This document shows positions 1 through 5,909 of a DNA stretch of 11,540 nt, one piece after another (position 1 is the stretch's first letter; the number at the start of each line of letters is the position of its first letter). The DNA comes from JBHICC01 sp046759385. Its GTDB lineage: Bacteria; Pseudomonadota; Gammaproteobacteria; Acidiferrobacterales; SPGG2. The DNA lies in the NCBI GenBank assembly GCA_046759385.1, contig JBHICC010000064.1, forward strand, positions 1-11,540, in the 5' to 3' direction. The notes below the pieces were generated by a model that was not told the DNA's origin, searched no databases, and saw nothing but the letters and a program-made list of their open reading frames with translations. The position numbers and the translations under genes were made by a program.

Positions 1-228
1 GAGACCAGCAAGACCTTCTTCGGGCTGGAACTCGAAACCCAACGCGATGTGCTTATGTTTTTGGTCGAAGAACATCTGAGCCGCAAAATCCTGGAGACCA
101 TCGCCGATGTCGGCCAGTTCGACAGGACACCCGGGTCCGGCATCGCATTTCAGATCGACGTCGATGACGCCGTCGGCGTAACGCAGCAAATTCGCAAGCT
201 TAGCGACGTCGTCGAGGAGGAAATATGA
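1..228 (+). CDS. PII-like signalling protein, 3' part (start lies outside window)
   Basis: The reading frame is open from the first base and ends at TGA 226-228, giving the last 75 residues. The fold pattern matches the C-terminal two thirds of PII (GlnB/GlnK/SbtB-type) proteins: a beta strand (VLMFLVEEHL), a helix (LETIADVGQF), a B-loop-like stretch TPGSGIAF where PII has TGKIGDGKIF, then the strand QIDVDDAVGV. PII proteins are small trimers that bind ATP, ADP or cyclic nucleotides and control transporters or enzymes. The tail KLSDVVEEEI differs from the GlnB C terminus, so this is a divergent PII-like protein rather than canonical GlnB. The stop overlaps the start of the next gene (ATGA), so the two are probably translationally coupled. 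The controlled target is not visible; it may lie upstream of the window. Confidence 0.68.
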   Translation, partial: ETSKTFFGLELETQRDVLMFLVEEHLSRKILETIADVGQFDRTPGSGIAFQIDVDDAVGVTQQIRKLSDVVEEEI

Positions 229-629
229 GTGAGAGAAAGCTGATACGCGTGCGCGACGTTATGCGCTCTGAATATCACACTGTTGACGGGATGGCGACTA
301 TCCAAGAGGCGCTGGGCCTTATGAAACAAAAGAGCACGGAGTACCTCGTCGTCAACAAACGCAACGAGAACGATGAGTATGGTTTGTTACTCATGTCCGA
401 TATCGCGCGTGAAGTACTAGCCAAGGACCGCGCACCCGAGCGCGTCAATGTCTACGAGATCATGACGAAGCCGGTTGTCGCCGTTGATCCAGTCATGGAC
501 ATTCGTTACTGCGCGCGTCTATTCACGCGCTTTGACCTCTCGCGCGCGCCAGTGATCGACAATGGCAAGGTAATAGGCTTCGTGAGTTTTACGGATTTGG
601 TCATGCGCGGGCTCTCGGAGATGTACTGA
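225..629 (+). CDS. Two-CBS-domain regulatory protein
   Basis: This 134-residue protein is a stand-alone tandem CBS pair (Bateman module). CBS1 covers about residues 9-65 (begins VRDVMRSEYHTV, ends LLLMSDIAREVL) and CBS2 about 75-130 (YEIMTKPVVAVDP to GFVSFTDLV). The (S/T)xD segments at MSDI and SFTD are where CBS pairs contact the ribose of a bound nucleotide. There is no signal peptide, membrane segment or effector domain, so it is probably a cytosolic adenosine-nucleotide sensor acting on a partner. A GGAGG at 216-220 lies 4 nt before the ATG, inside the end of the PII-like gene, and the genes overlap by ATGA. The pairing of a PII-like and a CBS protein, both nucleotide sensors, suggests joint control of one target, possibly a membrane transporter; this is inference. 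Confidence 0.88.
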   Translation: MSERKLIRVRDVMRSEYHTVDGMATIQEALGLMKQKSTEYLVVNKRNENDEYGLLLMSDIAREVLAKDRAPERVNVYEIMTKPVVAVDPVMDIRYCARLFTRFDLSRAPVIDNGKVIGFVSFTDLVMRGLSEMY

Positions 630-664
630 GACGATAAGCGCCGATCCGTCAGATTAGGCGCCCG

Positions 665-2347
665 CTAACCGCCGGTGCGTGACAGCTCTTCGTCGCGCAG
701 CGCGCGTCGCAGGATCTTGCCCACGTTCGTCTTGGGCAATTCATCACGAAACTCTACCTGTCTCGGTACCTTGTAACCCGCCAAATCGCTCCGGCAATGC
801 TCTATTAAACGCTCAGCGGTCAGTTCTGGATCTCTCTTCACAACAAACAACTTAACCGCTTCACCCGATCTTGCGTCGGGAATACCAATCGCAGCCGCTT
901 CCAGGACACCATCATGAGCAACCGCTACGCTCTCTACTTCGTTGGGGTAAACGTTGAACCCGGAGACGAGAATCATGTCTTTCTTCCGATCTTCAACGTA
1001 GACATAGCCCTTTTCGTCGACGCGGCCCATATCACCCGTGCGCAGCCAGCCGTCTTTTGACAAAACCTTTGCTGTCTCCTCCGGTCGATTCCAGTAACCC
1101 TGCATGACCTGGGGACCGCGAACGCAGATCTCGCCGACTTCGCCAACGGCCAGTTCTTGGCCCTCGTCGGTACGGATGCTGAGCTCAGTCGAAGGAATCG
1201 GTAGACCGATAGAGCCATTGTACTCCGTGTTAGTCAATGGGTTCACAAACGCGGCAGGCGATGCTTCCGTAAGTCCATAGCCCTCAATAAGCGTGACACC
1301 TGTCGCTGCCTTCCATGCCTCGGCAACGGCGCGCTGTATCGCCATCGCACCTCCAAGCGCGATCCGCAGTCGGCTGAAATCGATCTCATCAAAACCGGGC
1401 GTATTCAGCAACGCGTTGAACAGCGTATTGACGCCAGTGATAACGGTAAACTGGACCTTCTTTAGCTCCTTGATGAAGGCAGGAAAATCACGCGGGTTGG
1501 TAATCAAGACATTGTGCCCGCCGACCTTCATGAATGTCAGGCAGTTCACTGTCAGTGAGAAGATGTGATAAAGCGGTAGAGCGGTGATTACTATCGGTGT
1601 CTCTTGCTCCGCACCCGAGGCGAGCCAAGCCGACGCCTGCTGTACGTTTGCCACCATGTTGCCGTGCGACAGTGCAGCGCCCTTAGCAACTCCGGTTGTC
1701 CCGCCCGTGTATTGCAGGAACGCGATGTCTTGATGTGTCAGTGACACGTCATCCAAGGTTTGTGGCTCACTGGCGCTCAACGCACTCTTCAAGGTCACGC
1801 TGTCTGGGATATTCCATGCCGGCACCATGCGCTTAACGCGCTTGACCACGAAGTTGACGATCGCCGATTTGGGGAAAGGAAACATATCGCCGATCTGCGT
1901 AGTGATAACGGCTTTGATCGCGGTGCTCGTGCCCACTTGCTGCAAGGTATGGGCAAAATTCTCCAGAATGACGATCGCCTTCGCACCCGAGTCGTTCAGT
2001 TGGTGTTGCAACTCACGGGCGGTGTAAAGTGGATTGACGTTAACGACAACCAAGCCAGCACGCAGAATGCCGAAAAGAACGATTGGGTACTGTAAGAGAT
2101 TCGGCATCATGATTGCCACACGGTCGCCTTTCTCCAGTTGCAGTATTTTTTGCAGGTAGGCCCCGAAGCGGCGGCTGTGCTCATCAACCTGTGCGTAGGT
2201 AAGGCTGGCATCCATGTTGGTGTATGCCAGTCGGTCGCGGTAATTCGCGTAGCTTGTCTCGATGATGTCTTTGAGCGATGCGAACTGGTGGGCGTTTATT
2301 TCGGCAGGGACGCCCGCTGGGTACTCTTTCAGCCAGATCTTTTCCAC
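665..2347 (-). CDS. fadD: Long-chain-fatty-acid--CoA ligase FadD
   Basis: FadD activates long-chain fatty acids to acyl-CoA in two steps using ATP and CoA, at the inner face of the cytoplasmic membrane, feeding beta-oxidation or lipid remodelling. The 560-residue product matches E. coli FadD (561 aa) closely from the first residues (KIWLKEYPAGVPAEIN) to the end. ANL-superfamily motifs are present: the phosphate loop YTGGTTGVAKG at 213-223, GYGLTE at 356-361, WLRTGD at 434-439, the FadD signature around DRKKDMILVSGFNVYPNE (453-470), and Lys544 in NVGKILRR as the adenylation lysine. An upstream ATG at 2440 would add 31 residues unlike the family; the GTG at 2345-2347 has AAGGAGG 5 nt upstream and is preferred. 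It is convergent with the CBS gene, with a 35-bp gap. Confidence 0.96.
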   Translation of the reverse strand: MEKIWLKEYPAGVPAEINAHQFASLKDIIETSYANYRDRLAYTNMDASLTYAQVDEHSRRFGAYLQKILQLEKGDRVAIMMPNLLQYPIVLFGILRAGLVVVNVNPLYTARELQHQLNDSGAKAIVILENFAHTLQQVGTSTAIKAVITTQIGDMFPFPKSAIVNFVVKRVKRMVPAWNIPDSVTLKSALSASEPQTLDDVSLTHQDIAFLQYTGGTTGVAKGAALSHGNMVANVQQASAWLASGAEQETPIVITALPLYHIFSLTVNCLTFMKVGGHNVLITNPRDFPAFIKELKKVQFTVITGVNTLFNALLNTPGFDEIDFSRLRIALGGAMAIQRAVAEAWKAATGVTLIEGYGLTEASPAAFVNPLTNTEYNGSIGLPIPSTELSIRTDEGQELAVGEVGEICVRGPQVMQGYWNRPEETAKVLSKDGWLRTGDMGRVDEKGYVYVEDRKKDMILVSGFNVYPNEVESVAVAHDGVLEAAAIGIPDARSGEAVKLFVVKRDPELTAERLIEHCRSDLAGYKVPRQVEFRDELPKTNVGKILRRALRDEELSRTGG

Positions 2348-2352
2348 AACGG

Positions 2353-2359
2353 CCTCCTT
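2353..2359 (-). promoter_or_regulatory. Ribosome binding site that fixes the fadD GTG start
   Basis: Read on the minus strand this is AAGGAGG, a near-perfect anti-SD match, 5 nt before the GTG at 2345-2347. It lies inside the longer ATG-initiated reading and argues against that longer form. The GTG start also gives the usual FadD length and N terminus. Confidence 0.8.
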
Positions 2360-2505
2360 CCCCTCGTGGCCCGTGATCGTGCGCAAGGATAGCCCTAACG
2401 CACAGCAATCCGACCAACAGTGCAATTCTGACACGTGCAAACTGACAGCGGCAAGGCTCGGTGTCTCGAAAACGCGATAGCAAAAGCTCGTCTGGCGACG
2501 AATTA

Positions 2506-2521
2506 GGCGCGTCTACGCGCC
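2506..2521. repeat. GC-rich perfect inverted repeat in the fadD-cytochrome c4 gap
   Basis: GGCGCGT and ACGCGCC are exact complements separated by CT (7-bp stem, or 6 bp with a 4-nt loop). It lies about 100 bp downstream of the cytochrome c4 stop and about 160 bp upstream of the fadD start. On the minus strand it is followed by TAATTCG, which is not a convincing U-tract, so it is only a weak terminator candidate for the cytochrome gene; a protein-binding palindrome upstream of fadD is the alternative. The rest of 2348-2619 shows no gene or other clear signal. Confidence 0.35.
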
Positions 2522-2619
2522 GCTCGGGCCGCGCATAGACCGCGATAGACATGTGTGTGGAGAGAACCGTCGCGCCAGGACAGCGGCGGATAAGCGAGGG
2601 GGCAACTAGACGGGGGATC

Positions 2620-3252
2620 TTAGGGCAAGGTAGCGATGTGAGCAACAACCTCTTTGATCGCTTGTTCGTCGGGCAACAGCGCGTGCGCCATCGAAGCCAT
2701 GGTCTGGCCGTATGTGTCCTGCTCATGGGTACCGCGCAGGCCGCCCCTGAAGTTCTGCAGTTGCCGAATCAAATACCAATCGTGTTGGCCGGCTAAACGC
2801 GGCCCACCAAGGGCTGCGTTACCTTCGCCGTGCTCGCCATGACAGGACCGGCACGCCGAGAATATGACCTTTCCCTTTTCGGTGGCAGCCGCAGGCGTTG
2901 TCGTCGCGGTGTTCGCATTCAGAGTGACGATATAGGCGGCGACGCTTTGCACCGCTCGCTCGTCTGGCAATCCTTTGGCCATCGATACCATCAGCTGGCC
3001 ATAGGTATCGTCGTCGTGAACGCCTCGGATGCCGGCCCTGAAGTTCTGCAACTGGCGCACGAGGTACCAGCCGTGTTGTCCTGCCAACCGAGGTGCGTTC
3101 GCAGCCTTATTACCTTCACCGTTCTGCCCATGACATGCCTGACACGCAGTAAACTGTTGCCGCCCTGCGTTGAGGGTTGCCTCCGCCGCCTGCGAAAGCA
3201 ACCACCCAAAGGCGCCTACCGAGGTTACGATCAGAATGGCAAAAAATTTCAT
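2620..3252 (-). CDS. Di-haem cytochrome c4
   Basis: Cytochrome c4 is a periplasmic electron carrier, usually between the bc1 complex and terminal oxidases or other periplasmic redox partners. The 210-residue protein has an N-terminal signal peptide (about residues 1-23, hydrophobic FFAILIVTSVGAFGWLL) and two haem c sites, CQACH at 37-41 and CRSCH at 134-138. Each half continues with HGxxGEGN, PRLAGQH and WYLxRQLQNFR, and has candidate axial Met residues (Met88/Met91 and Met185/Met188). The halves are joined by an Ala/Thr-rich linker near 113-126. Length and architecture are typical of c4. A GAGG lies about 10 nt before the ATG. The gene is divergent from the pentapeptide gene, which starts 89 bp away. 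Internal similarity between halves is high (see findings). Confidence 0.95.
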   Translation of the reverse strand: MKFFAILIVTSVGAFGWLLSQAAEATLNAGRQQFTACQACHGQNGEGNKAANAPRLAGQHGWYLVRQLQNFRAGIRGVHDDDTYGQLMVSMAKGLPDERAVQSVAAYIVTLNANTATTTPAAATEKGKVIFSACRSCHGEHGEGNAALGGPRLAGQHDWYLIRQLQNFRGGLRGTHEQDTYGQTMASMAHALLPDEQAIKEVVAHIATLP

Positions 3253-3298
3253 CGCTCATGTCCCTCAATCACAGCTCATACCGGCAATACGAGTTTCG

Positions 3299-3327
3299 CT
3301 TATAATCCTCGCTACGCTTCTAATCGA
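3299..3327 (-). promoter_or_regulatory. Candidate sigma-70-type promoter for cytochrome c4
   Basis: On the minus strand TCGATT (3327-3322, 3/6 to TTGACA) and TATAAG (3304-3299, 5/6 to TATAAT) are separated by exactly 17 bp. The -10 is about 47 bp before the cytochrome c4 ATG. It overlaps the plus-strand TATAAT in the same AT-rich patch, so the divergent genes may compete for polymerase. Assigned by eye only. Confidence 0.35.
3301..3306 (+). promoter_or_regulatory. Perfect -10 box TATAAT for the pentapeptide gene
   Basis: An exact TATAAT lies 35 bp before the ATG at 3342, in the 89-bp gap between divergent genes. No good -35 hexamer is found at 16-18 bp spacing (ATACCG at 17 bp, 2/6), nor an extended TG, so an activator may be needed or the match may be fortuitous. 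Confidence 0.4.
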
Positions 3328-3341
3328 GGATACTATGGGTC

Positions 3342-3872
3342 ATGCAAATAACAACGGCGCTTCGCCGATTGTTGCGCGGTTCCGCAACAGGCATCTGGTT
3401 CGCTCTCGGGCTGTTGAGCGCGGCATCCACGCAGGCATTTGAGGCAGCGGACCTTCAAGCCTTGTTAGATACGAAAGTTTGCAATGGCTGTGACCTTGCT
3501 GGAGCAGACTTGCGCAGTAAACAGCTCGAAGGCGCTAGACTCAAATGGACCGACCTCAGCCGCGCTGACCTGCGCGGCGCCAATCTGAGCGGCGCTGATC
3601 TAACGGGCGCTGTGCTCGAGCGGGCCAAGCTCGATGGCGCCAACCTACAGGGCGCAAAGTTAGAAGGTGCGCACCTGTTTGGTGTCGACCTTTCCGATGT
3701 TCGGCTCATCGGCGCAGATCTCCGCTGGGTCGACCTTACTCATTTGGACGTTGACCTAGCTTTCGAGTTCGTCGAACTCATCGGCGTGCGCCTCGAAGGG
3801 GCTCGCTTCAAGGACGGTGTGCGTTGCACCGGTTTTCCGGCCAAAGGCGGTTGGGGATGCGCGACCAAGTAG
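3342..3872 (+). CDS. Exported pentapeptide-repeat protein
   Basis: The 176-residue product has a signal peptide (RR-containing n-region, hydrophobic IWFALGLLSAAS, likely cleavage after AxA-like TQA at 32). A run of about 17 A(D/N)LxX pentapeptides follows at about residues 50-137 (ADLRG, ANLSG, ADLTG and similar). Such repeats form a right-handed quadrilateral beta-helix of about four turns. CNGCDL caps the N end (Cys47, Cys50), and two more cysteines lie in the C-terminal tail (Cys162, Cys173), so periplasmic disulfides are possible. The function of exported pentapeptide proteins of this kind is unknown; cytosolic gyrase-protecting members lack a signal peptide. An ATG at 3335 has better SD spacing but is out of frame; ATG 3342, 12 nt after GAGG, is the only sensible in-frame start. 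A strong hairpin follows. Confidence 0.85.
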   Translation: MQITTALRRLLRGSATGIWFALGLLSAASTQAFEAADLQALLDTKVCNGCDLAGADLRSKQLEGARLKWTDLSRADLRGANLSGADLTGAVLERAKLDGANLQGAKLEGAHLFGVDLSDVRLIGADLRWVDLTHLDVDLAFEFVELIGVRLEGARFKDGVRCTGFPAKGGWGCATK

Positions 3873-3901
3873 CGTCTCGCGCTCGCGGATGTCAGAGCTA
3901 A

Positions 3902-3931
3902 ACAGCCCGGCCTCTACAGAGGCCGGGCTGT
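3902..3931. terminator. 14-bp perfect hairpin between convergent genes
   Basis: ACAGCCCGGCCTCT and AGAGGCCGGGCTGT are exact complements with an AC spacer (realistically a 13-bp stem with a TACA loop). It lies 29 bp past the pentapeptide stop (+) and 25 bp past the P460 gene stop (-). On the minus strand the stem is followed by TTAGCTCT, a short T-rich stretch; the plus-strand flank ACGGTCGTG is not T-rich. It is therefore best read as a terminator for the cytochrome gene that may also serve the pentapeptide gene. Confidence 0.8.
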
Positions 3932-3956
3932 ACGGTCGTGTTACCGATGAGAACGA

Positions 3957-4490
3957 TTAGCGGTCGAAGTTGAATATGTAGTCGCCACCGGGCGCTGCCT
4001 TGTGGCACGCGATACACCCTTTCTTCGCGCCCTTGGCAACTCGGCCGGCCAGCATCATCCCCTTCGGGTTGGTATGCAGACTTCCATCCGGCTTGTACTT
4101 GACCCAAAACCAATCTTTGTTGTCGCCGTCATAACCGCTGCGCTTAAACATGACGGTGAGGGCCTTGAGATACGTCTTCGGGTCATTGGCAACGGCCTGC
4201 TTGCTTACACCCTTACCGCCGTAGTTGCGCTTGACGATGACCCGGCCGCTCTGGCCTTTAACCTTCACGGTGCCGTCGATCGTGTCAAGAACGGCGCCGT
4301 GCGGATGCTGGCCCTTATAGGGTGTGGACATGATGGCGCCTGGCCCGACCATTTTCGCTTTCGTTAGCGCCTTCCAAAGGGCCTGGGAGTACTTGACATC
4401 GTCTTCGCCACCGAAGGGGGCCGCCCACACCGCTGTTGCGGCCACAAACAACCCCGACAGGGCTGCCACCATCAGGTGTCTTTTCTTCAT
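3957..4490 (-). CDS. Cytochrome P460-family c-type haem protein, exported
   Basis: The 177-residue precursor has a clear signal peptide (MKKRHLMVAALSGLFVAATA, cleavage near residue 23) and one haem c motif, CIACH at 159-163, close to the C terminus. The flanking GCIACHKAAPGGDYIF, together with HPHGAVLDT (62-70), VIVKRNYG (84-91), LTVMFKRSGYD (111-121) and DWFWVKYKPDGSL (126-138), are P460-family features. In characterised cytochromes P460 a lysine is cross-linked to the haem and the protein oxidises hydroxylamine to nitrous oxide or nitric oxide; relatives (cytochrome c'-beta) bind NO. Which activity applies here cannot be read from the sequence, and the cross-linking lysine cannot be placed by eye among the many lysines at 59-100. 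AAGGAGG at 4498-4504 lies 7 nt before the ATG. The DUF3179 gene lies 123 bp upstream on the same strand. Confidence 0.85.
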   Translation of the reverse strand: MKKRHLMVAALSGLFVAATAVWAAPFGGEDDVKYSQALWKALTKAKMVGPGAIMSTPYKGQHPHGAVLDTIDGTVKVKGQSGRVIVKRNYGGKGVSKQAVANDPKTYLKALTVMFKRSGYDGDNKDWFWVKYKPDGSLHTNPKGMMLAGRVAKGAKKGCIACHKAAPGGDYIFNFDR

Positions 4491-4535
4491 TTCCTTGCCT
4501 CCTTAATTAGCTTTTGGTTGATACTAAACCTATAA

Positions 4536-4562
4536 GACCGGGGCGCTGGCGAAATTCTTTCC
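4536..4562 (-). promoter_or_regulatory. Promoter-like element upstream of the P460 gene, shared with the DUF3179 gene
   Basis: Read on the minus strand this 27-bp stretch runs from GGAAAGAA to CCCGGTC and is followed by TTATAGGTTTAG. The region before the DUF3179 gene has the same GAAnGAA-like left box, CCCGGTC at exactly the same distance, and then TTATAGTTAG. A GAA-rich box about 20 bp from a GTC resembles promoters of some ECF sigma factors. The TATAG following it could instead be a weak sigma-70 -10. It ends 46 bp before the ATG. Confidence 0.3.
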
Positions 4563-4613
4563 GCTAGGATGGCCCCGGGAAGGCGTACAGATGCCAGCTT
4601 GGCGCGCGGCTAA

Positions 4614-5792
4614 CTAGCTGGTTCCCCGATAGATTTCCGTATCGGGCTTGAACGCGGCCCAAGCAAACCAGAAGTGGTTCGCATGAATAATCGCGCCTAG
4701 CTTCTTGCCAGCTAGAGGGCCCGCAGTCGCTTCGCCGAGCATGTTCCAGGAGCTGCCGGTTTCGTGATCGACAATGCGATCGCCTTCGACGCGGAAGCTC
4801 AGCCGCTTGCCTTCGAGCGTGGGATCAAATACCGCCGCCGCACCGACATCCTCTGCCTGCGCGATCACACGTGCGCCAAGCGCGGAGCGCGTCCCGGGTT
4901 TGTAAAACACCACCATCGCCTGCCCGTTTAGCTCGTAGGTTACCGCTCGCTCTTTAGCGAGTACCGAGTAAGGAAATGCCGCATCCGCATCACCTACGGT
5001 CACCGCCACGACGCGTTCCATCGGCTTTAAGCGCCCGTCAAGTTTGCCGTCAAAGAGGAAAGGCGATTGGTCGATACGATCGTATCCGACATAGGGATTC
5101 TGGCCATATTGGCGGAAGTGCCCCGTGTCTCGTGACAGCACCTTGCCACCCGGGTTAGCTGCCTTAAAGTCCGACCAAGCAATCGTAGTCGAGGCAAGCA
5201 AGGTTAGTTTCTTCCCCGCTAACGTTCCGACGATGCCTTCGCCCGTAAGCTGCTGCCACCAAGACTCGGTCTGTCGATCCCACATGATTAAATCGCTGTT
5301 ACGCAGATTGCCGGAGACGCCGAAGTCATAGACGACGCCGTCGAGCCGCCTATCGAACACAACTGCGGAGTTACACAGAGGGCAAAAGCTCACAGTAATA
5401 GGCACGCCCCCGACAACGTCGTTCGCGATCTCGTGCCAGGTCATGATCTGCAACGGATACGCTCTGGCATCGCCGTTGAGTTCAAGTGCGATCACCGGTT
5501 CTTCAGCACCGATCCACTGATCGGCATCGTCCGTTGTGACAAATTTCGGATTATCGATCGGCGGGATGCCGTCGCGCGGCACACCGCCAGATAAGATCTC
5601 ACCGTAAGGCACGCAGTAACGACTGAAGTCCGTTTTCCATCCAAACGTCGAGATACGCGAGTTCGCGAGTTTATCGCGGAAGTCGGGATCGGATTTGACC
5701 CCCTGCCCAGCTGAGGCCATGCCTGTGCTTCCGATTATTAGCGCCGTACCCAGCAACAGTGCCCGGGTGCATGATAGATTCTTCGCGACCAT
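4614..5792 (-). CDS. Exported DUF3179-domain protein
   Basis: The 392-residue protein has an N-terminal signal peptide (hydrophobic ALLLGTALIIGSTGMASA, cleavage near 28) and a DUF3179 domain across most of the rest. Recognisable family signatures are FCPLCNSAVVFDR (136-148), SGNLRNSDLIMWDRQTESWW (160-179), and a repeated LAGKKL (residues 192-197 and again near the C terminus, before GAIIHANHFWFAW). The FCPLC segment supplies a CxxC that could bind metal or haem or form a disulfide. No biochemical function is established for the family that I can cite. AGGAGA stands 6 nt before the ATG. A TlpA-like thioredoxin gene lies 117 bp upstream and a P460 cytochrome 123 bp downstream, all exported, which hints at periplasmic redox work; this is inference from context. 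Confidence 0.9.
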   Translation of the reverse strand: MVAKNLSCTRALLLGTALIIGSTGMASAGQGVKSDPDFRDKLANSRISTFGWKTDFSRYCVPYGEILSGGVPRDGIPPIDNPKFVTTDDADQWIGAEEPVIALELNGDARAYPLQIMTWHEIANDVVGGVPITVSFCPLCNSAVVFDRRLDGVVYDFGVSGNLRNSDLIMWDRQTESWWQQLTGEGIVGTLAGKKLTLLASTTIAWSDFKAANPGGKVLSRDTGHFRQYGQNPYVGYDRIDQSPFLFDGKLDGRLKPMERVVAVTVGDADAAFPYSVLAKERAVTYELNGQAMVVFYKPGTRSALGARVIAQAEDVGAAAVFDPTLEGKRLSFRVEGDRIVDHETGSSWNMLGEATAGPLAGKKLGAIIHANHFWFAWAAFKPDTEIYRGTS

Positions 5793-5854
5793 GGCTTATC
5801 TCCTGTAATATCGCGCCCTAGGTAACCCCAGGTAGCAGCAGCTAACTATAAGGA

Positions 5855-5881
5855 GACCGGGCTTTGCGGCAGTTTCATTCG
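5855..5881 (-). promoter_or_regulatory. Promoter-like element upstream of the DUF3179 gene, shared with the P460 gene
   Basis: On the minus strand this reads CGAATGAAAC at the left and CCCGGTC at the right over 27 bp, then TCCTTATAGTTAG. It aligns without gaps, up to the GTC, to the element before the P460 gene. TATAGT just downstream matches the sigma-70 -10 at 5/6, but no -35 stands at 16-18 bp. The GTC is 63 bp before the ATG. Confidence 0.3.
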
Positions 5882-5909
5882 TGGGGTCGGACGTTGAAAA
5901 GTACCTTTC

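Noticed and set aside
638..661. GCGCC ... GGCGC inverted repeat between the CBS gene and fadD as a terminator
   Set aside because: Only 5 bp of stem with a 14-nt loop and no T-run on either strand.
2184..2726. A 180-residue minus-strand frame covering the end of fadD, the gap and the end of cytochrome c4
   Set aside because: It overlaps two firmly identified genes in another frame, its composition is Arg/Pro/Cys-rich like an out-of-frame translation, and no domain is visible.
2830..3351. A 173-residue plus-strand frame antisense to cytochrome c4
   Set aside because: It is the antisense shadow of a certain haem protein gene and has no recognisable motif.
3455..3709. Repetitive minus-strand frame opposite the pentapeptide gene
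   Set aside because: Its repeats are simply the complement of the GGCGC-rich pentapeptide codons.
3535..3725. Short tandem DNA repeats that might be a CRISPR or REP array
   Set aside because: The periodicity is 15 bp and in frame, fully explained by the A(D/N)LxX protein repeats.
3902..3931. Perfect hairpin considered as an insertion-site or transposon terminal repeat
   Set aside because: It sits between two converging gene ends with no transposase or target duplication; termination is the simpler reading.
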